A model generated the notes under the pieces. It was given only the letters and a program-made list of their open reading frames with translations, was not told the DNA's origin and searched no databases. A stretch of DNA of 18,788 bases from Chloroflexota bacterium (GTDB taxonomy: Bacteria; Chloroflexota; Limnocylindria; QHBO01): contig VBJX01000052.1 of NCBI GenBank assembly GCA_005879775.1, positions 3,765 through 22,552 on the forward strand, written 5' to 3'. Below, in pieces: positions 1 through 7,102 of this stretch (positions are counted from its first letter, which is position 1; every line of letters starts with the position of its first letter). Both the position numbers and the translations under genes were made by a program.

Positions 1-141
1 CGGCTCGAGATTGGCTCTCGCCGCGTAGAGCGCGGCGGTGAGGCCGGCCGGGCCGGATCCGATGATCGCGAGCTTCCGGTGGCGGGTCTCTGTCTTGTCG
101 GGGGTTGGCGTGCCCGTGCTGGGCGGAATGGTCGCGGTCAT
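1..141 (-). CDS. trxB: Thioredoxin reductase, N-terminal fragment (cut by window edge)
   Basis: Only the first 47 codons are present, read right to left from an ATG at 141-139. After a hydrophilic Thr/Pro-rich leader of about 17 residues comes KLAIIGSGPAGLTAALYAAR, the Rossmann FAD-binding motif GxGxxG with the GLTAALYAARA extension typical of bacterial thioredoxin reductases. The enzyme family moves electrons from NADPH through FAD and a CxxC pair to thioredoxin in the cytosol. The CxxC and NADPH domain lie outside the window, so a ferredoxin-NADP reductase or a diverged TrxB-like flavoprotein cannot be excluded. The gene is divergent from ispG. No clear SD site precedes the ATG, although a good -10 element lies about 42 nt upstream. 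Confidence 0.8.
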   Translation of the reverse strand, partial: MTATIPPSTGTPTPDKTETRHRKLAIIGSGPAGLTAALYAARANLEP

Positions 142-183
142 CTCATTGGAGTCTAGAGCATCGGTTGTTGCGCAAGTAAGCAA

Positions 184-192
184 ATTGTAGCA
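184..192 (-). promoter_or_regulatory. Extended -10 element for trxB
   Basis: On the minus strand the sequence reads TGCTACAAT, an exact TGn extended -10 followed by TACAAT. It would start transcription near 177 and give a leader of about 36 nt. No good -35 hexamer is visible, as is usual for extended -10 promoters. Confidence 0.5.
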
Positions 193-216
193 CGCACGCT
201 CCCGGGGCCCCTCCCC

Positions 217-222
217 TACACT
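217..222 (+). promoter_or_regulatory. -10 element of ispG, near-leaderless
   Basis: TACACT ends 10 nt before the ispG ATG. Transcription starting 6-8 nt downstream would leave a leader of only a few bases. No SD site fits in the intervening CGAAGCAACG. Confidence 0.45.
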
Positions 223-232
223 CGAAGCAACG

Positions 233-1459
233 ATGACCGAGCGCAGGCAGACTCCAACCGTTGACGTGGGCGGCGTGCTCGTCGGCTCGGCTCATCCGAT
301 CGTCGTCCAGTCGATGACCAACACCGACACAGCCGATGCCGATGCCACCGCCATCCAGGTGGCCCAGCTGGCCCATGCGGGCTCCGAGCTGGTGCGGGTG
401 ACAGTCAACAACGACGAAGCCGCCAAGGCCGTGCCGCTGATCCGCGAGAAGCTCGACGGACTTGGGGTGGGTGTCCCGATCATCGGGGACTTCCACTACA
501 ACGGCCACCTGCTGCTGACCAGGTATCCCGAGTGTGCCGCGGCGCTGGCCAAGTACCGTATCAACCCGGGCAACGTCGGCACCAAGCGACGCGACGAGCA
601 GTTCCGCCAGATCGTGGAGGTGGCGATCGCCAACGGCAAGCCGGTGCGGATCGGGGTCAACTGGGGCTCGCTCGACCAGCAGCTGCTCACCGAGCTGATG
701 GACGCCAACGCGGCGCTCGCCGAGCCACGTGACAGTCGCGCGGTGATGATCGAGGCGATGCTCGAGTCGGCGGTGCGCTCCGCGCGGCTCGCCGAGGAGA
801 CCGGGCTCGACCACGATCGGATCATCCTGAGCGCCAAGGTGAGCGGCGTGCAGGACCTGGTCGAGGTCTACGCCCGGCTCGCCGAAGCGTGCGACTACCC
901 CCTCCACCTTGGGCTCACCGAGGCCGGCATGGGCAGCCGAGGGATCATCTCGTCGACCGCTGCCCTGGCCATCCTGCTGCAGCGCGGGATCGGCGACACG
1001 ATCCGGGTGAGCCTGACCCCGGCCCCCGGCGGCGACCGGACCGAGGAGGTGCAGATCGCCCAGCAGGTGCTGCAGTCGCTCGGGCTGCGCAGCTTCACGC
1101 CGCAGGTGAGTGCCTGCCCGGGCTGCGGTCGAACCACCTCGGTCTTCTTCCAGGAGATGGCTCGCGACATCGGGACCTACCTCCGCGAGCAGATGCCCCT
1201 CTGGCGCGAGGCGCACCCCGGCGTCGAGGAGCTGAAGGTGGCGGTCATGGGCTGCGTGGTCAACGGACCCGGCGAGAGCAAGCACGCGGACATCGGGATC
1301 AGCCTGCCGGGCACCTTCGAGGAGCCGGTGGCGCCGGTCTTCGTGGACGGCAAGCTGCGGACCACCCTGCGCGGAGACGAGATCGTCCCCCGCTTCCTCG
1401 AGATCCTGGACGAGTACGTGGATCGGCGCTATCCCACGCCGGTTGGCGCCGGGAACTGA
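233..1459 (+). CDS. ispG: 4-hydroxy-3-methylbut-2-en-1-yl diphosphate synthase (flavodoxin/ferredoxin)
   Basis: A 408-residue cytosolic iron-sulfur enzyme of the MEP pathway. It reductively converts MEcPP (2-C-methylerythritol 2,4-cyclodiphosphate) to HMBPP (hydroxymethylbutenyl diphosphate) for isoprenoid synthesis. The TIM-barrel part starts with TPTVDVGGVLVGSAHPIVVQ and contains YRINPGNVG and the LGLTEAG region. The 4Fe-4S ligands are C295 and C298 in SACPGCGRT and C341 in GCVVNGPGE; E348 follows with the same C-x6-E spacing as in E. coli IspG (C305/E312). The length matches the short bacterial form without the plant-type insertion. The gene stands alone on the plus strand, divergent from trxB and convergent with the cox operon. 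The ATG sits directly after a -10 element. The isoprenoid product links it loosely to the prenyltransferases at 8.1-9.0 kb and 11.6-12.5 kb. Confidence 0.97.
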   Translation: MTERRQTPTVDVGGVLVGSAHPIVVQSMTNTDTADADATAIQVAQLAHAGSELVRVTVNNDEAAKAVPLIREKLDGLGVGVPIIGDFHYNGHLLLTRYPECAAALAKYRINPGNVGTKRRDEQFRQIVEVAIANGKPVRIGVNWGSLDQQLLTELMDANAALAEPRDSRAVMIEAMLESAVRSARLAEETGLDHDRIILSAKVSGVQDLVEVYARLAEACDYPLHLGLTEAGMGSRGIISSTAALAILLQRGIGDTIRVSLTPAPGGDRTEEVQIAQQVLQSLGLRSFTPQVSACPGCGRTTSVFFQEMARDIGTYLREQMPLWREAHPGVEELKVAVMGCVVNGPGESKHADIGISLPGTFEEPVAPVFVDGKLRTTLRGDEIVPRFLEILDEYVDRRYPTPVGAGN

Positions 1460-1466
1460 CGGCGCC
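1445..1466. terminator. Possible weak hairpin between convergent ispG and the cox operon
   Basis: Two copies of the self-complementary GGCGCC (1445-1450 and 1461-1466) flank a 10-nt loop that contains the ispG stop. The fold could form from either strand at the convergent ends. There is no T-tract, so it would not be a classic intrinsic terminator. Confidence 0.25.
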
Positions 1467-1482
1467 GGTCAGGGGGAGCGGA

Positions 1483-1695
1483 TCAGCCGGGCGGCGGAAG
1501 GGCCGCGAGGAAGGTCCAGGCGGCAGCCACCAGGGCCACGACCAGGAAGGCGATAAGCGCCAGGGGAAGCAGGGCCGATCGCAGGTTCTGCTGTACGTGC
1601 TGGCGCTGCGGATCGCGGTGGTCGGGATGAAGGTCGTGGGCGGTGTCGACGACCAGCGCCCTCTCATCGGTCGTCGCCGGCAGGTTTACGCTCAT
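1483..1695 (-). CDS. Small single-TM protein, last gene of the cox operon
   Basis: A 70-residue protein I do not recognise. Residues 1-40 are hydrophilic with a His/Asp stretch (AHDLHPDHRDPQRQH), followed by one membrane segment at about 42-66 and a short ALPPPG tail. I chose the ATG at 1695 because GAGGAG lies 8 nt upstream; a GTG at 1704 overlapping the stop of the TlpA-like gene is an alternative that adds three residues. Location at the end of an oxidase operon suggests a small oxidase-associated subunit or assembly protein, and the His/Asp cluster could bind metal. Both ideas are inference. Confidence 0.6.
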   Translation of the reverse strand: MSVNLPATTDERALVVDTAHDLHPDHRDPQRQHVQQNLRSALLPLALIAFLVVALVAAAWTFLAALPPPG

Positions 1696-1700
1696 CCGTC

Positions 1701-2234
1701 TCACTCCTCGCCGAGTATCAGTGAGAGCTGCCGATCGAGGTCGGCGGCGCTCAGCTGACCGATCTGGCGGCCGGCCACGATCCCGTCACGCCCGATGAAG
1801 TAGCTCTCCGGCGGGCTGAGGATTCCGTACTGGCGGGCTACCGTCTCTCCGGGATCCATCGCCGCCGGCCAGGTTGCTCCCATGCGCGCCATGAATGCGC
1901 GGGCCGCCTCCGAGCGGTCGCGGTAGACGATACCAATGATCGCAAGCCCGGAGTCGCCGTGCGTTGCCAGCGCGGCCCGCAGGAGCGGGAACTCCTCGAC
2001 GCATGGCGCGCACCAGCTGGCCCAGAAGTTGACGACCACGGGACGCCCGTGCAGGTCGGAAAGGCGTACCGGCTTCCCGTCCAGGTCGGCGAGCGCGAAG
2101 GCGGGTGCTGGGGTTCCGATCCGCGCCGTTTCCGATGGTGCCTGGACCAGGCCCAGCACGGCGGCCCACACCAGGATCAGGGCCAGCGGGGTCACGCCCG
2201 CAATGATCAGCAGGCGACGCGACGGGGTGGCCAC
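1701..2234 (-). CDS. Membrane-anchored TlpA/ResA/CcmG-type thiol-disulfide oxidoreductase
   Basis: A 177-residue protein with an N-terminal anchor at about 8-30 and a thioredoxin fold facing outside. The active site is W74-C75-A76-P77-C78 within VVVNFWASWCAPC, preceded by the TPAPAFALADLDG strand typical of the AhpC-TSA/Redoxin-like TlpA group, and followed by a cis-Pro region (SPPESYFIGRDG). Such proteins keep apo-cytochrome c cysteines or the CuA-site and Sco-type cysteines reduced. In this operon, reduction of the CuA cysteines of CtaC or its copper chaperone is the likeliest job, although CcmG/ResA in cytochrome c maturation is possible. The start is a GTG 7 nt after the upstream gene's TGA; its SD is weak, so translation is probably coupled. 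Confidence 0.88.
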   Translation of the reverse strand: MATPSRRLLIIAGVTPLALILVWAAVLGLVQAPSETARIGTPAPAFALADLDGKPVRLSDLHGRPVVVNFWASWCAPCVEEFPLLRAALATHGDSGLAIIGIVYRDRSEAARAFMARMGATWPAAMDPGETVARQYGILSPPESYFIGRDGIVAGRQIGQLSAADLDRQLSLILGEE

Positions 2235-2241
2235 CCGGAGT

Positions 2242-2595
2242 TCAGTGGCCGGAGTCGTCGTGCGCGGACCCTGACTCGGTCTCTCGCCATTCGCGCCCGG
2301 CGGCTCGAATCCAGGCGACGATGCCGGCCAGCATCACGACCAGGGCCGGAACGGCCAGGAACGGGTTGGCGAGCGGCTGGTTGTCGGCGCGGAATGCCAG
2401 GCTGGCGCCGAGCAGCGAGGCGCCCACCGCCAGGACCGCGGGCAGGATGCTCGGCGGCGGCAGGTGGACGCCGGGCGGCACCTTCGGGCGCGGCCGCGGA
2501 CCGCGCGCGAGCTGGCTGGTGAGCGCGTAGACGATGAACAGGATGAAGCCGATGCCGATCGCCAGGAGCAGGTAGCCGAATGCGACGTCGCTCAA
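2242..2595 (-). CDS. Small three-TM protein in the cox operon, possible oxidase subunit IV-like
   Basis: A 117-residue membrane protein with segments at about 7-27, 50-68 and 78-96. The first loop has RGPRPRPKVPPGVHLPPPS, and the HLPPPS-x-x-P pattern resembles the HxPxPSxWP stretch that precedes small C-terminal membrane domains in some cytochrome oxidases. It sits directly after ctaE, where a subunit IV gene is commonly found, so a structural oxidase subunit is the best inference, but no family is firmly recognised. The start is a TTG, supported by GGAGAG five nt upstream (2606-2601) and by the 12-nt gap to the ctaE stop. Confidence 0.65.
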   Translation of the reverse strand: MSDVAFGYLLLAIGIGFILFIVYALTSQLARGPRPRPKVPPGVHLPPPSILPAVLAVGASLLGASLAFRADNQPLANPFLAVPALVVMLAGIVAWIRAAGREWRETESGSAHDDSGH

Positions 2596-2600
2596 GGCAG

Positions 2601-2606
2601 CTCTCC
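2601..2606 (-). promoter_or_regulatory. SD site that fixes a TTG start
   Basis: GGAGAG lies 5 nt before the TTG at 2595, between the ctaE stop and the subunit IV-like gene. No ATG or GTG fits as well. Confidence 0.6.
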
Positions 2607-2607
2607 G

Positions 2608-3222
2608 CTAGCGCAGGAAGTAGAGGGTCGAGAAGAGCGCGATCCAGACCACGTCAACGAAGTGCCAGTAGAAGCTGATCGCCTCCACTGCGACATGGTT
2701 CCGGGCGCTGAACTGGCCCTGGCTGGCACGTGCCACCAGGATGGTGAGCCCCACCGTGCCACCGAAGACGTGGGCTCCGTGGAAGCCGGTGAGCGTGTAG
2801 AAGACCGTCCCGAACGATCCATCACCGATCCCGAAGCCAAGGGTCGAATAGTCGTACAGCTGGCCGGCCAGGAAGGCGATCCCCAGCAGAAGGGTCAGCG
2901 CCGTCCAGTTGCGCATCGCGCGCTGATCGCCGCGGCGGATGGCCCACACCGCCAGCTGCATCGTGAAGCTGGAGCTGATGAGGACGATCGTGATCGGCAG
3001 GGCGATCGGCAGGATCTCGAGCTCGGCGGCCGGCGCAGGCGGGCCCCAGGTCCCGACGTGGACGGCTCGAGCGTTGAAGTAGGCGGCGAAGAGCCCGCCG
3101 AAGAACATCACCTCGCTGGTGATGAAGAGCAGCATGCCGAGCAGCGGGGTTGGCACCCCGGCTTCGCGGCGAGTGAGCTCCACGCCCTCTGCAGCGTGCA
3201 TGGCAGGCGCCTCGACGCTCAC
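2608..3222 (-). CDS. ctaE: Cytochrome c oxidase subunit III
   Basis: A 204-residue, five-TM form of heme-copper oxidase subunit III, lacking the first two helices of the mitochondrial protein, as in many bacterial aa3 oxidases. Recognisable parts are TSEVMFFGGLFAAYFNAR with the conserved Glu in the second-helix region, FTMQLAVWAIRRGD, the TLTGFHGAHVFGG segment, and the C-terminal EAISFYWHFVDVVWIALFSTLYFL signature. The subunit is held to stabilise subunit I and proton uptake. The GTG start at 3222 overlaps the ctaD stop (GTGA), implying coupled translation. An ATG seven codons later is the alternative. Confidence 0.97.
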   Translation of the reverse strand: MSVEAPAMHAAEGVELTRREAGVPTPLLGMLLFITSEVMFFGGLFAAYFNARAVHVGTWGPPAPAAELEILPIALPITIVLISSSFTMQLAVWAIRRGDQRAMRNWTALTLLLGIAFLAGQLYDYSTLGFGIGDGSFGTVFYTLTGFHGAHVFGGTVGLTILVARASQGQFSARNHVAVEAISFYWHFVDVVWIALFSTLYFLR

Positions 3223-4895
3223 GAGGGGCCGCCTTCGACGACCGCATGAGCGGTGGCCTCCTCGGCGGCCAGCCGCTCGGCGTCATGCCGATGGCGCAGG
3301 TCGAAGACGGGGCGCTCGCTGCGGATGGGCGGCAGCCGATCGAAGTTGTGCGGCGGCGGCGGCGAGCTGGTGGCCCACTCCAGCGTGTTCCCCTCCCACG
3401 GGTCGTCCCCCACCGGCTCGCCGTTGATGAAGGTGGCCGCCACGTTCCACAGGAACGGGAGGATGCTGACCGCGATCATGAACGCCCCGGCGGTGGAGAC
3501 CAGGTTCCACATCGTCCAGCCCGCATCGGGCGAGTAGTCGGCGATGCGCCGCGGCATGCCATCCAGCCCCAGGATGTGCATCGGGAAGAAGGCCAGGTTG
3601 AAGCCGATGAAGTGCAGCCAGAAGTGGATCTTGCCCAGGCCCTCGTTGAGCCGGCGCCCGAACATCTTCGGGAACCAGTAGTAGGTGGCGGCGAAGACCC
3701 CGAACACCGACCCGCCGAAGAAGACGTAGTGCAGGTGCGCCACCACGAAATAGGTGTCCTGCAGGTGGAAGTCGATCGGCGGCGAGGAGAGGACCATGCC
3801 GCTGATGCCGCCGATCAGGAACATCGAGAGGAAGCCGAGCGCGAAGAGCATCGGGGTGGCGAAGGTGATCGAGCCGCGCCACAGGGTCGCCATCCAGTTG
3901 AAGAACTTGACCCCGGTCGGCACGGCAATGAGGGCGGTCATGAAGCTGAAGAACGGCAGGTAGACCTGGCCGGTGGTGAACATGTGGTGCGCCCACACGC
4001 TGAAGCTCAGGAGGCCGATGGCGACCGTGGCGAAGACGAAGGCCCGGTAGCCGAAGAGCGGACGGCGGGTGAAGACCGGCAGGATCTCGCTCACCACCCC
4101 CATCGCCGGCAGGATCACGATGTAGACCTCGGGGTGGCCGAAGAACCAGAAGAGGTGCTGCCAGAGGATCGGGTTGCCGCCGGCGTTGGGGTCGAAGAAG
4201 CTGCCGCCGTAGTTGCGGTCGATGAAGAGGGCGATCATGCCGGCCGCCAGCACCGGCGTGGCGAGCAGGATCAGGGTCTGGGTGACGAGCACCGTCCAGA
4301 CCAGGATCGGCATCCGGAAGAGGGTCATTCCCGGCGCGCGCATCTTGAAGATGGTGGCCACGAAGTTGATCGAGCCAAGGATCGAGGCGGTCCCCACCAG
4401 CAGCAGCCCGACCAGCCACAGGTCGGTCCCGACCCCCTTCGAGTAGGTGCCCGCGCTCAACGGGGTGTAGAGGGTCCATCCCTCCGCTGCGGCCCCTCCG
4501 AACAGGTAGCCGGAGAAGATCAGGATCCCGCCCAGCGGCAGGAACCAGAAGGAGAGGGCGTTGATCCGCGGGAAGGCCATGTCCGGCGCGCCGAGCTGGA
4601 GCGGCACGATGTAGTTGCTGAAGCCGGAAAGGACCGGCACGACGAACAGGAAGATCATGATCGTCCCGTGCATCGTGAAGGCCTGGTTGTAGGTCCTCTC
4701 GTCCAGGAACTGGAGGCCCGGCACCGCCAGCTCGGAGCGGACGACCAGGGCCAGGATCCCCGCCGCAAAGAAGAAGAGGAACGAGTTGACGATGTAGAGG
4801 ATCCCGATCTTCTTGTGGTCGACGGTGGTGAGCCACTCGAGCACCCAGGAGCGGCGGTAGCTCTCGGTGGTGGGGCTCAGGGCCGTGGTTGCCAT
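3219..4895 (-). CDS. ctaD: Cytochrome c oxidase subunit I (A1-type heme-copper oxidase)
   Basis: A 558-residue, twelve-TM catalytic subunit that reduces O2 to water and pumps protons. The low-spin heme a ligands are H76 (TMHGTIM) and H389. The high-spin heme ligand is H387 (HLHYV). CuB ligands are H254, H303 and H304, with Y258 in HPEVY as the cross-linked tyrosine. D105 (GAPDMAFPR) begins the D-channel, E256 is the internal Glu, and K330 (PTGVKFF) is the K-channel Lys, so both proton channels look intact. The protein ends in a hydrophilic tail of about 60 residues. The ATG has GAGGAA 5 nt upstream and follows ctaC by 19 nt. It belongs to the minus-strand operon started near 6080. Confidence 0.98.
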   Translation of the reverse strand: MATTALSPTTESYRRSWVLEWLTTVDHKKIGILYIVNSFLFFFAAGILALVVRSELAVPGLQFLDERTYNQAFTMHGTIMIFLFVVPVLSGFSNYIVPLQLGAPDMAFPRINALSFWFLPLGGILIFSGYLFGGAAAEGWTLYTPLSAGTYSKGVGTDLWLVGLLLVGTASILGSINFVATIFKMRAPGMTLFRMPILVWTVLVTQTLILLATPVLAAGMIALFIDRNYGGSFFDPNAGGNPILWQHLFWFFGHPEVYIVILPAMGVVSEILPVFTRRPLFGYRAFVFATVAIGLLSFSVWAHHMFTTGQVYLPFFSFMTALIAVPTGVKFFNWMATLWRGSITFATPMLFALGFLSMFLIGGISGMVLSSPPIDFHLQDTYFVVAHLHYVFFGGSVFGVFAATYYWFPKMFGRRLNEGLGKIHFWLHFIGFNLAFFPMHILGLDGMPRRIADYSPDAGWTMWNLVSTAGAFMIAVSILPFLWNVAATFINGEPVGDDPWEGNTLEWATSSPPPPHNFDRLPPIRSERPVFDLRHRHDAERLAAEEATAHAVVEGGPS

Positions 4896-4914
4896 CGGTT
4901 CCTCGCTCGGCTCG

Positions 4915-5994
4915 CTACTTGACCGTCAGCGTGCCAGTCATGGCTGGCAACGGATGGTAGTCGCAGATGAAGGTGTAGTCGCCCACCGGCAGGGCGGGAA
5001 CGTCGTAGATGATCGTCCCCACCCCGTTCACCGGGTCGCCGCGGAAGAGCTCCTTGTCGCCCTGGTAGATCCCGACGTTGTGGGGCAGGCTGTCCTTGTT
5101 GGTGAGCTGGATGTGGAACGGCTGCCCGGCCGGGACGGTCAGCTGCTTGACGTCGAAGGAGATGTCGGCCGCGGTCAGCTTGACGGTCGTGCCACCCGGC
5201 GCCACCGAAGGCGTCGGCGGCTTGCCGGACTGCACCGCCGCGTACCACTTGTCGTAGTCCGCGCGGCTCATGGCCTGCACGCTGAAGGTCATCCGGGAGT
5301 GCAGGTCGCCGCAGAACTCGGCGCACTGGCCGGCATACGTGCCCGCGGCGGTGATCGTGAACTCCAGGTCGTTGGGAGCCCGCCCCTCGGGGACCGGGAC
5401 CACGTCGCGCTTCACCAGGAAGTGGGGCACGAAGAAGGCGTGGATGACGTCGCTCGAGCGCAGGATGAGGTGCACCGGCTCGCCGACCGGAAGCCCCATC
5501 ACCGGCGGGTTGGCCGGCGTGCCGGTGATCGAGACGTCGTTGTCCGGGTTGCCGTCGCCGTCGAGGTAGTGGAAGGTCCACTGCCACTGGAAGGCATCCA
5601 CCTCAACGGTCACCCCGGGGTTGGCCGCGCGGGCATCGATCGAGCTCAGGGTGATCATCGACAGCACGAAGAGGATCATCACGATCACCGTCGGAATCGC
5701 GGTCCAGATCACCTCGACGGTGTTGTTGCCGTGCACCTGGGTCGGGAGCCGATCGTCGCGGCGCCGGTAACGCGCGATCGAGTAGAGGATGAAGCCCTCC
5801 ACCCCGGCGAAGACGATCGCGCCCATCACCAGGACGGCGATGTAGAGGTTGAAGACCTCCTTGGCCTGCGTGGTGTCGGGCTCCGGAGGAATCATTCCGC
5901 AGCCGGCCAGCAACCCGATCGCGGCGATCAGCAGGACGGGGAGACGGGCACGGCGGAGGGCTGGATGTCGGAGTGGGGCGGCCAGTCGTGACAT
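4915..5994 (-). CDS. ctaC: Cytochrome c oxidase subunit II with a C-terminal cupredoxin domain
   Basis: A 359-residue protein. Residues 1-32 form a lipoprotein signal with lipobox LLAGC (C32), so the mature N-terminus is probably lipid-anchored. Two helices follow at about 47-72 and 94-117, then the periplasmic CuA domain with ligands H185, C224, C228, H232 and M235 (CAEFCGDLHSRM). The usual protein would end near 250. Here a Pro/Gly linker leads to a second beta-sandwich at about 265-359 with H305 (PHNVGIY), C344, H347 and M352 (CDYHPLPAM), which is the C-x2-H-x4-M spacing of plastocyanin-like type 1 copper sites. caa3 oxidases carry a cytochrome c here instead, so this domain may be a tethered electron donor. 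First gene of the oxidase operon. Confidence 0.96.
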   Translation of the reverse strand: MSRLAAPLRHPALRRARLPVLLIAAIGLLAGCGMIPPEPDTTQAKEVFNLYIAVLVMGAIVFAGVEGFILYSIARYRRRDDRLPTQVHGNNTVEVIWTAIPTVIVMILFVLSMITLSSIDARAANPGVTVEVDAFQWQWTFHYLDGDGNPDNDVSITGTPANPPVMGLPVGEPVHLILRSSDVIHAFFVPHFLVKRDVVPVPEGRAPNDLEFTITAAGTYAGQCAEFCGDLHSRMTFSVQAMSRADYDKWYAAVQSGKPPTPSVAPGGTTVKLTAADISFDVKQLTVPAGQPFHIQLTNKDSLPHNVGIYQGDKELFRGDPVNGVGTIIYDVPALPVGDYTFICDYHPLPAMTGTLTVK

Positions 5995-6085
5995 CAGCTC
6001 GTCTCGGGTTCCTCACCGTGCGGGCGACGCCGGATGGTCTGACTAGAGCGCGCACGTCCGCCCAGCAGGCGGGGGCACGCCCGGT

Positions 6086-6091
6086 ATTGTA
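6086..6091 (-). promoter_or_regulatory. -10 element of the cox operon
   Basis: TACAAT on the minus strand, 91 nt upstream of the ctaC ATG. The predicted leader of about 80 nt is GC-rich and contains inverted C/G blocks around 6055-6085 that could fold. No convincing -35 is seen. Confidence 0.4.
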
Positions 6092-6173
6092 CCGAGGCCG
6101 ACGACGATGGCGTAGCCGGGGGCGAGCCGTGCGTGCCGCCTTCGGGCCGACGCCAGGGGAGGTCAGGCTGTCG

Positions 6174-7024
6174 TCAGGACGGCAGCGACGGGCACTCCGG
6201 CGGCTCGTCGGGGAGCAGCTGGCGAGCGATCACCTGGTACCGAACGTCGTCCTGGACGAAGCGCGTCAGCTCGTTGGCGGTGCCGAGCGCAGCATTCCAG
6301 GCGGCCGCCTCCTCGCCACTCACCACGCCGCAGCGGGAGCCATCGATAGTGGTCGCCGACCCGAACGTGGCAGGGTCCGAGGCGCCAGGCCATGGCACGA
6401 GCTGGTTGGCGATACCGCTCTCATCGGGCTGGTCTCCGCTTGCGTCGCGCACGATGAGCCGCAGCGCATCGGGGATGAAGGGCTTCCAGGCGCCATCGGC
6501 CCAGTCCGAGGCCGGCAGCCACTGGTCCAGGGTCGCGAGTCGCTCGTTCAGGTGGGAGAGGGTGCGGTAGGTGGCGATCTCCTCCGACGAGACGCTGCCG
6601 GTGCCGCCGCTGACGTCGAATTCGTTGAGCGCGTAGACCACGACCCTGACCTTCTGCCCGTTGGCGTTCAGTCGGCGCTGGCGGCGAAGGCACCGGTGCC
6701 CAGGACCTCTGCCAGTACGGCCTGGATACCGGCTTCGGTCAGCTGCCGGACGAGGATCGGCGGAAGCGCAGGGCCGGGATAGATCTCGGTCTGGGCGCCC
6801 TCCACGATCACACGGCCATCGCCGAGCAGGGAGAAGGTCGGAAACCGGGCGAGGAGCGCCTGGGGCGCCACGAACCCTCCCTGGAAGGCGACCCGCAGCA
6901 CGAGCTGGTCCGCCGCCGGGTGCTGCACGGGACCCGGGGAGCCGCCCGCACCCGCGGAACAGGCGGCCAGGAGGAGAGAAAGAACCAGGGTCAGGGGCGA
7001 GCGGGGCAGCGGCAGACGTCTCAT
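6174..7024 (-). pseudogene. Lipoprotein gene with a frameshift and apparent internal deletion
   Basis: The ATG at 7024 opens a lipoprotein signal (LTLVLSLLLAAC, lipobox LAAC, C22), then a domain with VLRVAFQGGFV, LLARFPTFSLLGDGRVIVEG and the IYPGPALPPILVRQLTEAGI stretch. The frame stops at 6668 after FAASAD. The rest continues in another frame from about 6670: NANGQKVRVVVYALNEFD, then RCGVVSGEE and LLPDEPPEC at the C-terminus. I recall this two-part architecture from extracytoplasmic lipoproteins of Chloroflexota metagenomes, where about 15-20 residues normally separate the two halves. A loss of some 50 nt with length 1 mod 3 fits. The function of the family is unknown. It could be a true pseudogene or an assembly or sequencing error. 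It lies upstream of, and in the same direction as, the cox operon. Confidence 0.7.
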
Positions 7025-7090
7025 GGGCGCTTGGACGCAGGACCGCTCCGTCAGGTTCCAACCGTGTTCGCGCCGCCAGCCATCCGAGGC

Positions 7091-7096
7091 GAGAAT
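7091..7096 (+). promoter_or_regulatory. Possible -10 element of ctaG
   Basis: GAGAAT ends 6 nt before the ctaG ATG, matching the spacing of the other leaderless genes in this window. It departs from consensus at the first base, so it is the weakest example. Confidence 0.25.
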
Positions 7097-7102
7097 GGCC
7101 GC

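Noticed and set aside
143..1285. Long minus-strand open frame opposite ispG
   Set aside because: Its translation is His/Leu/Asp-rich with no motif, and ispG is certain on the plus strand. It is a third-position GC shadow.
3246..4922. Long plus-strand open frame opposite ctaD
   Set aside because: It mirrors the ctaD codons in a GC-rich gene and translates to an Asp/His/Glu/Gly-rich chain with no domain. ctaD on the other strand has all catalytic residues.
6092..6173. Possible terminator between the lipoprotein gene and the cox promoter
   Set aside because: TGGCGT and ACGCCA can pair at a distance, but the loop is long and there is no T-tract.
6920..7102. N-terminal extension of ctaG
   Set aside because: It overlaps the divergent lipoprotein signal region and would place a charged stretch before the signal-like segment. 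The ATG at 7103 gives a normal CtaG length.
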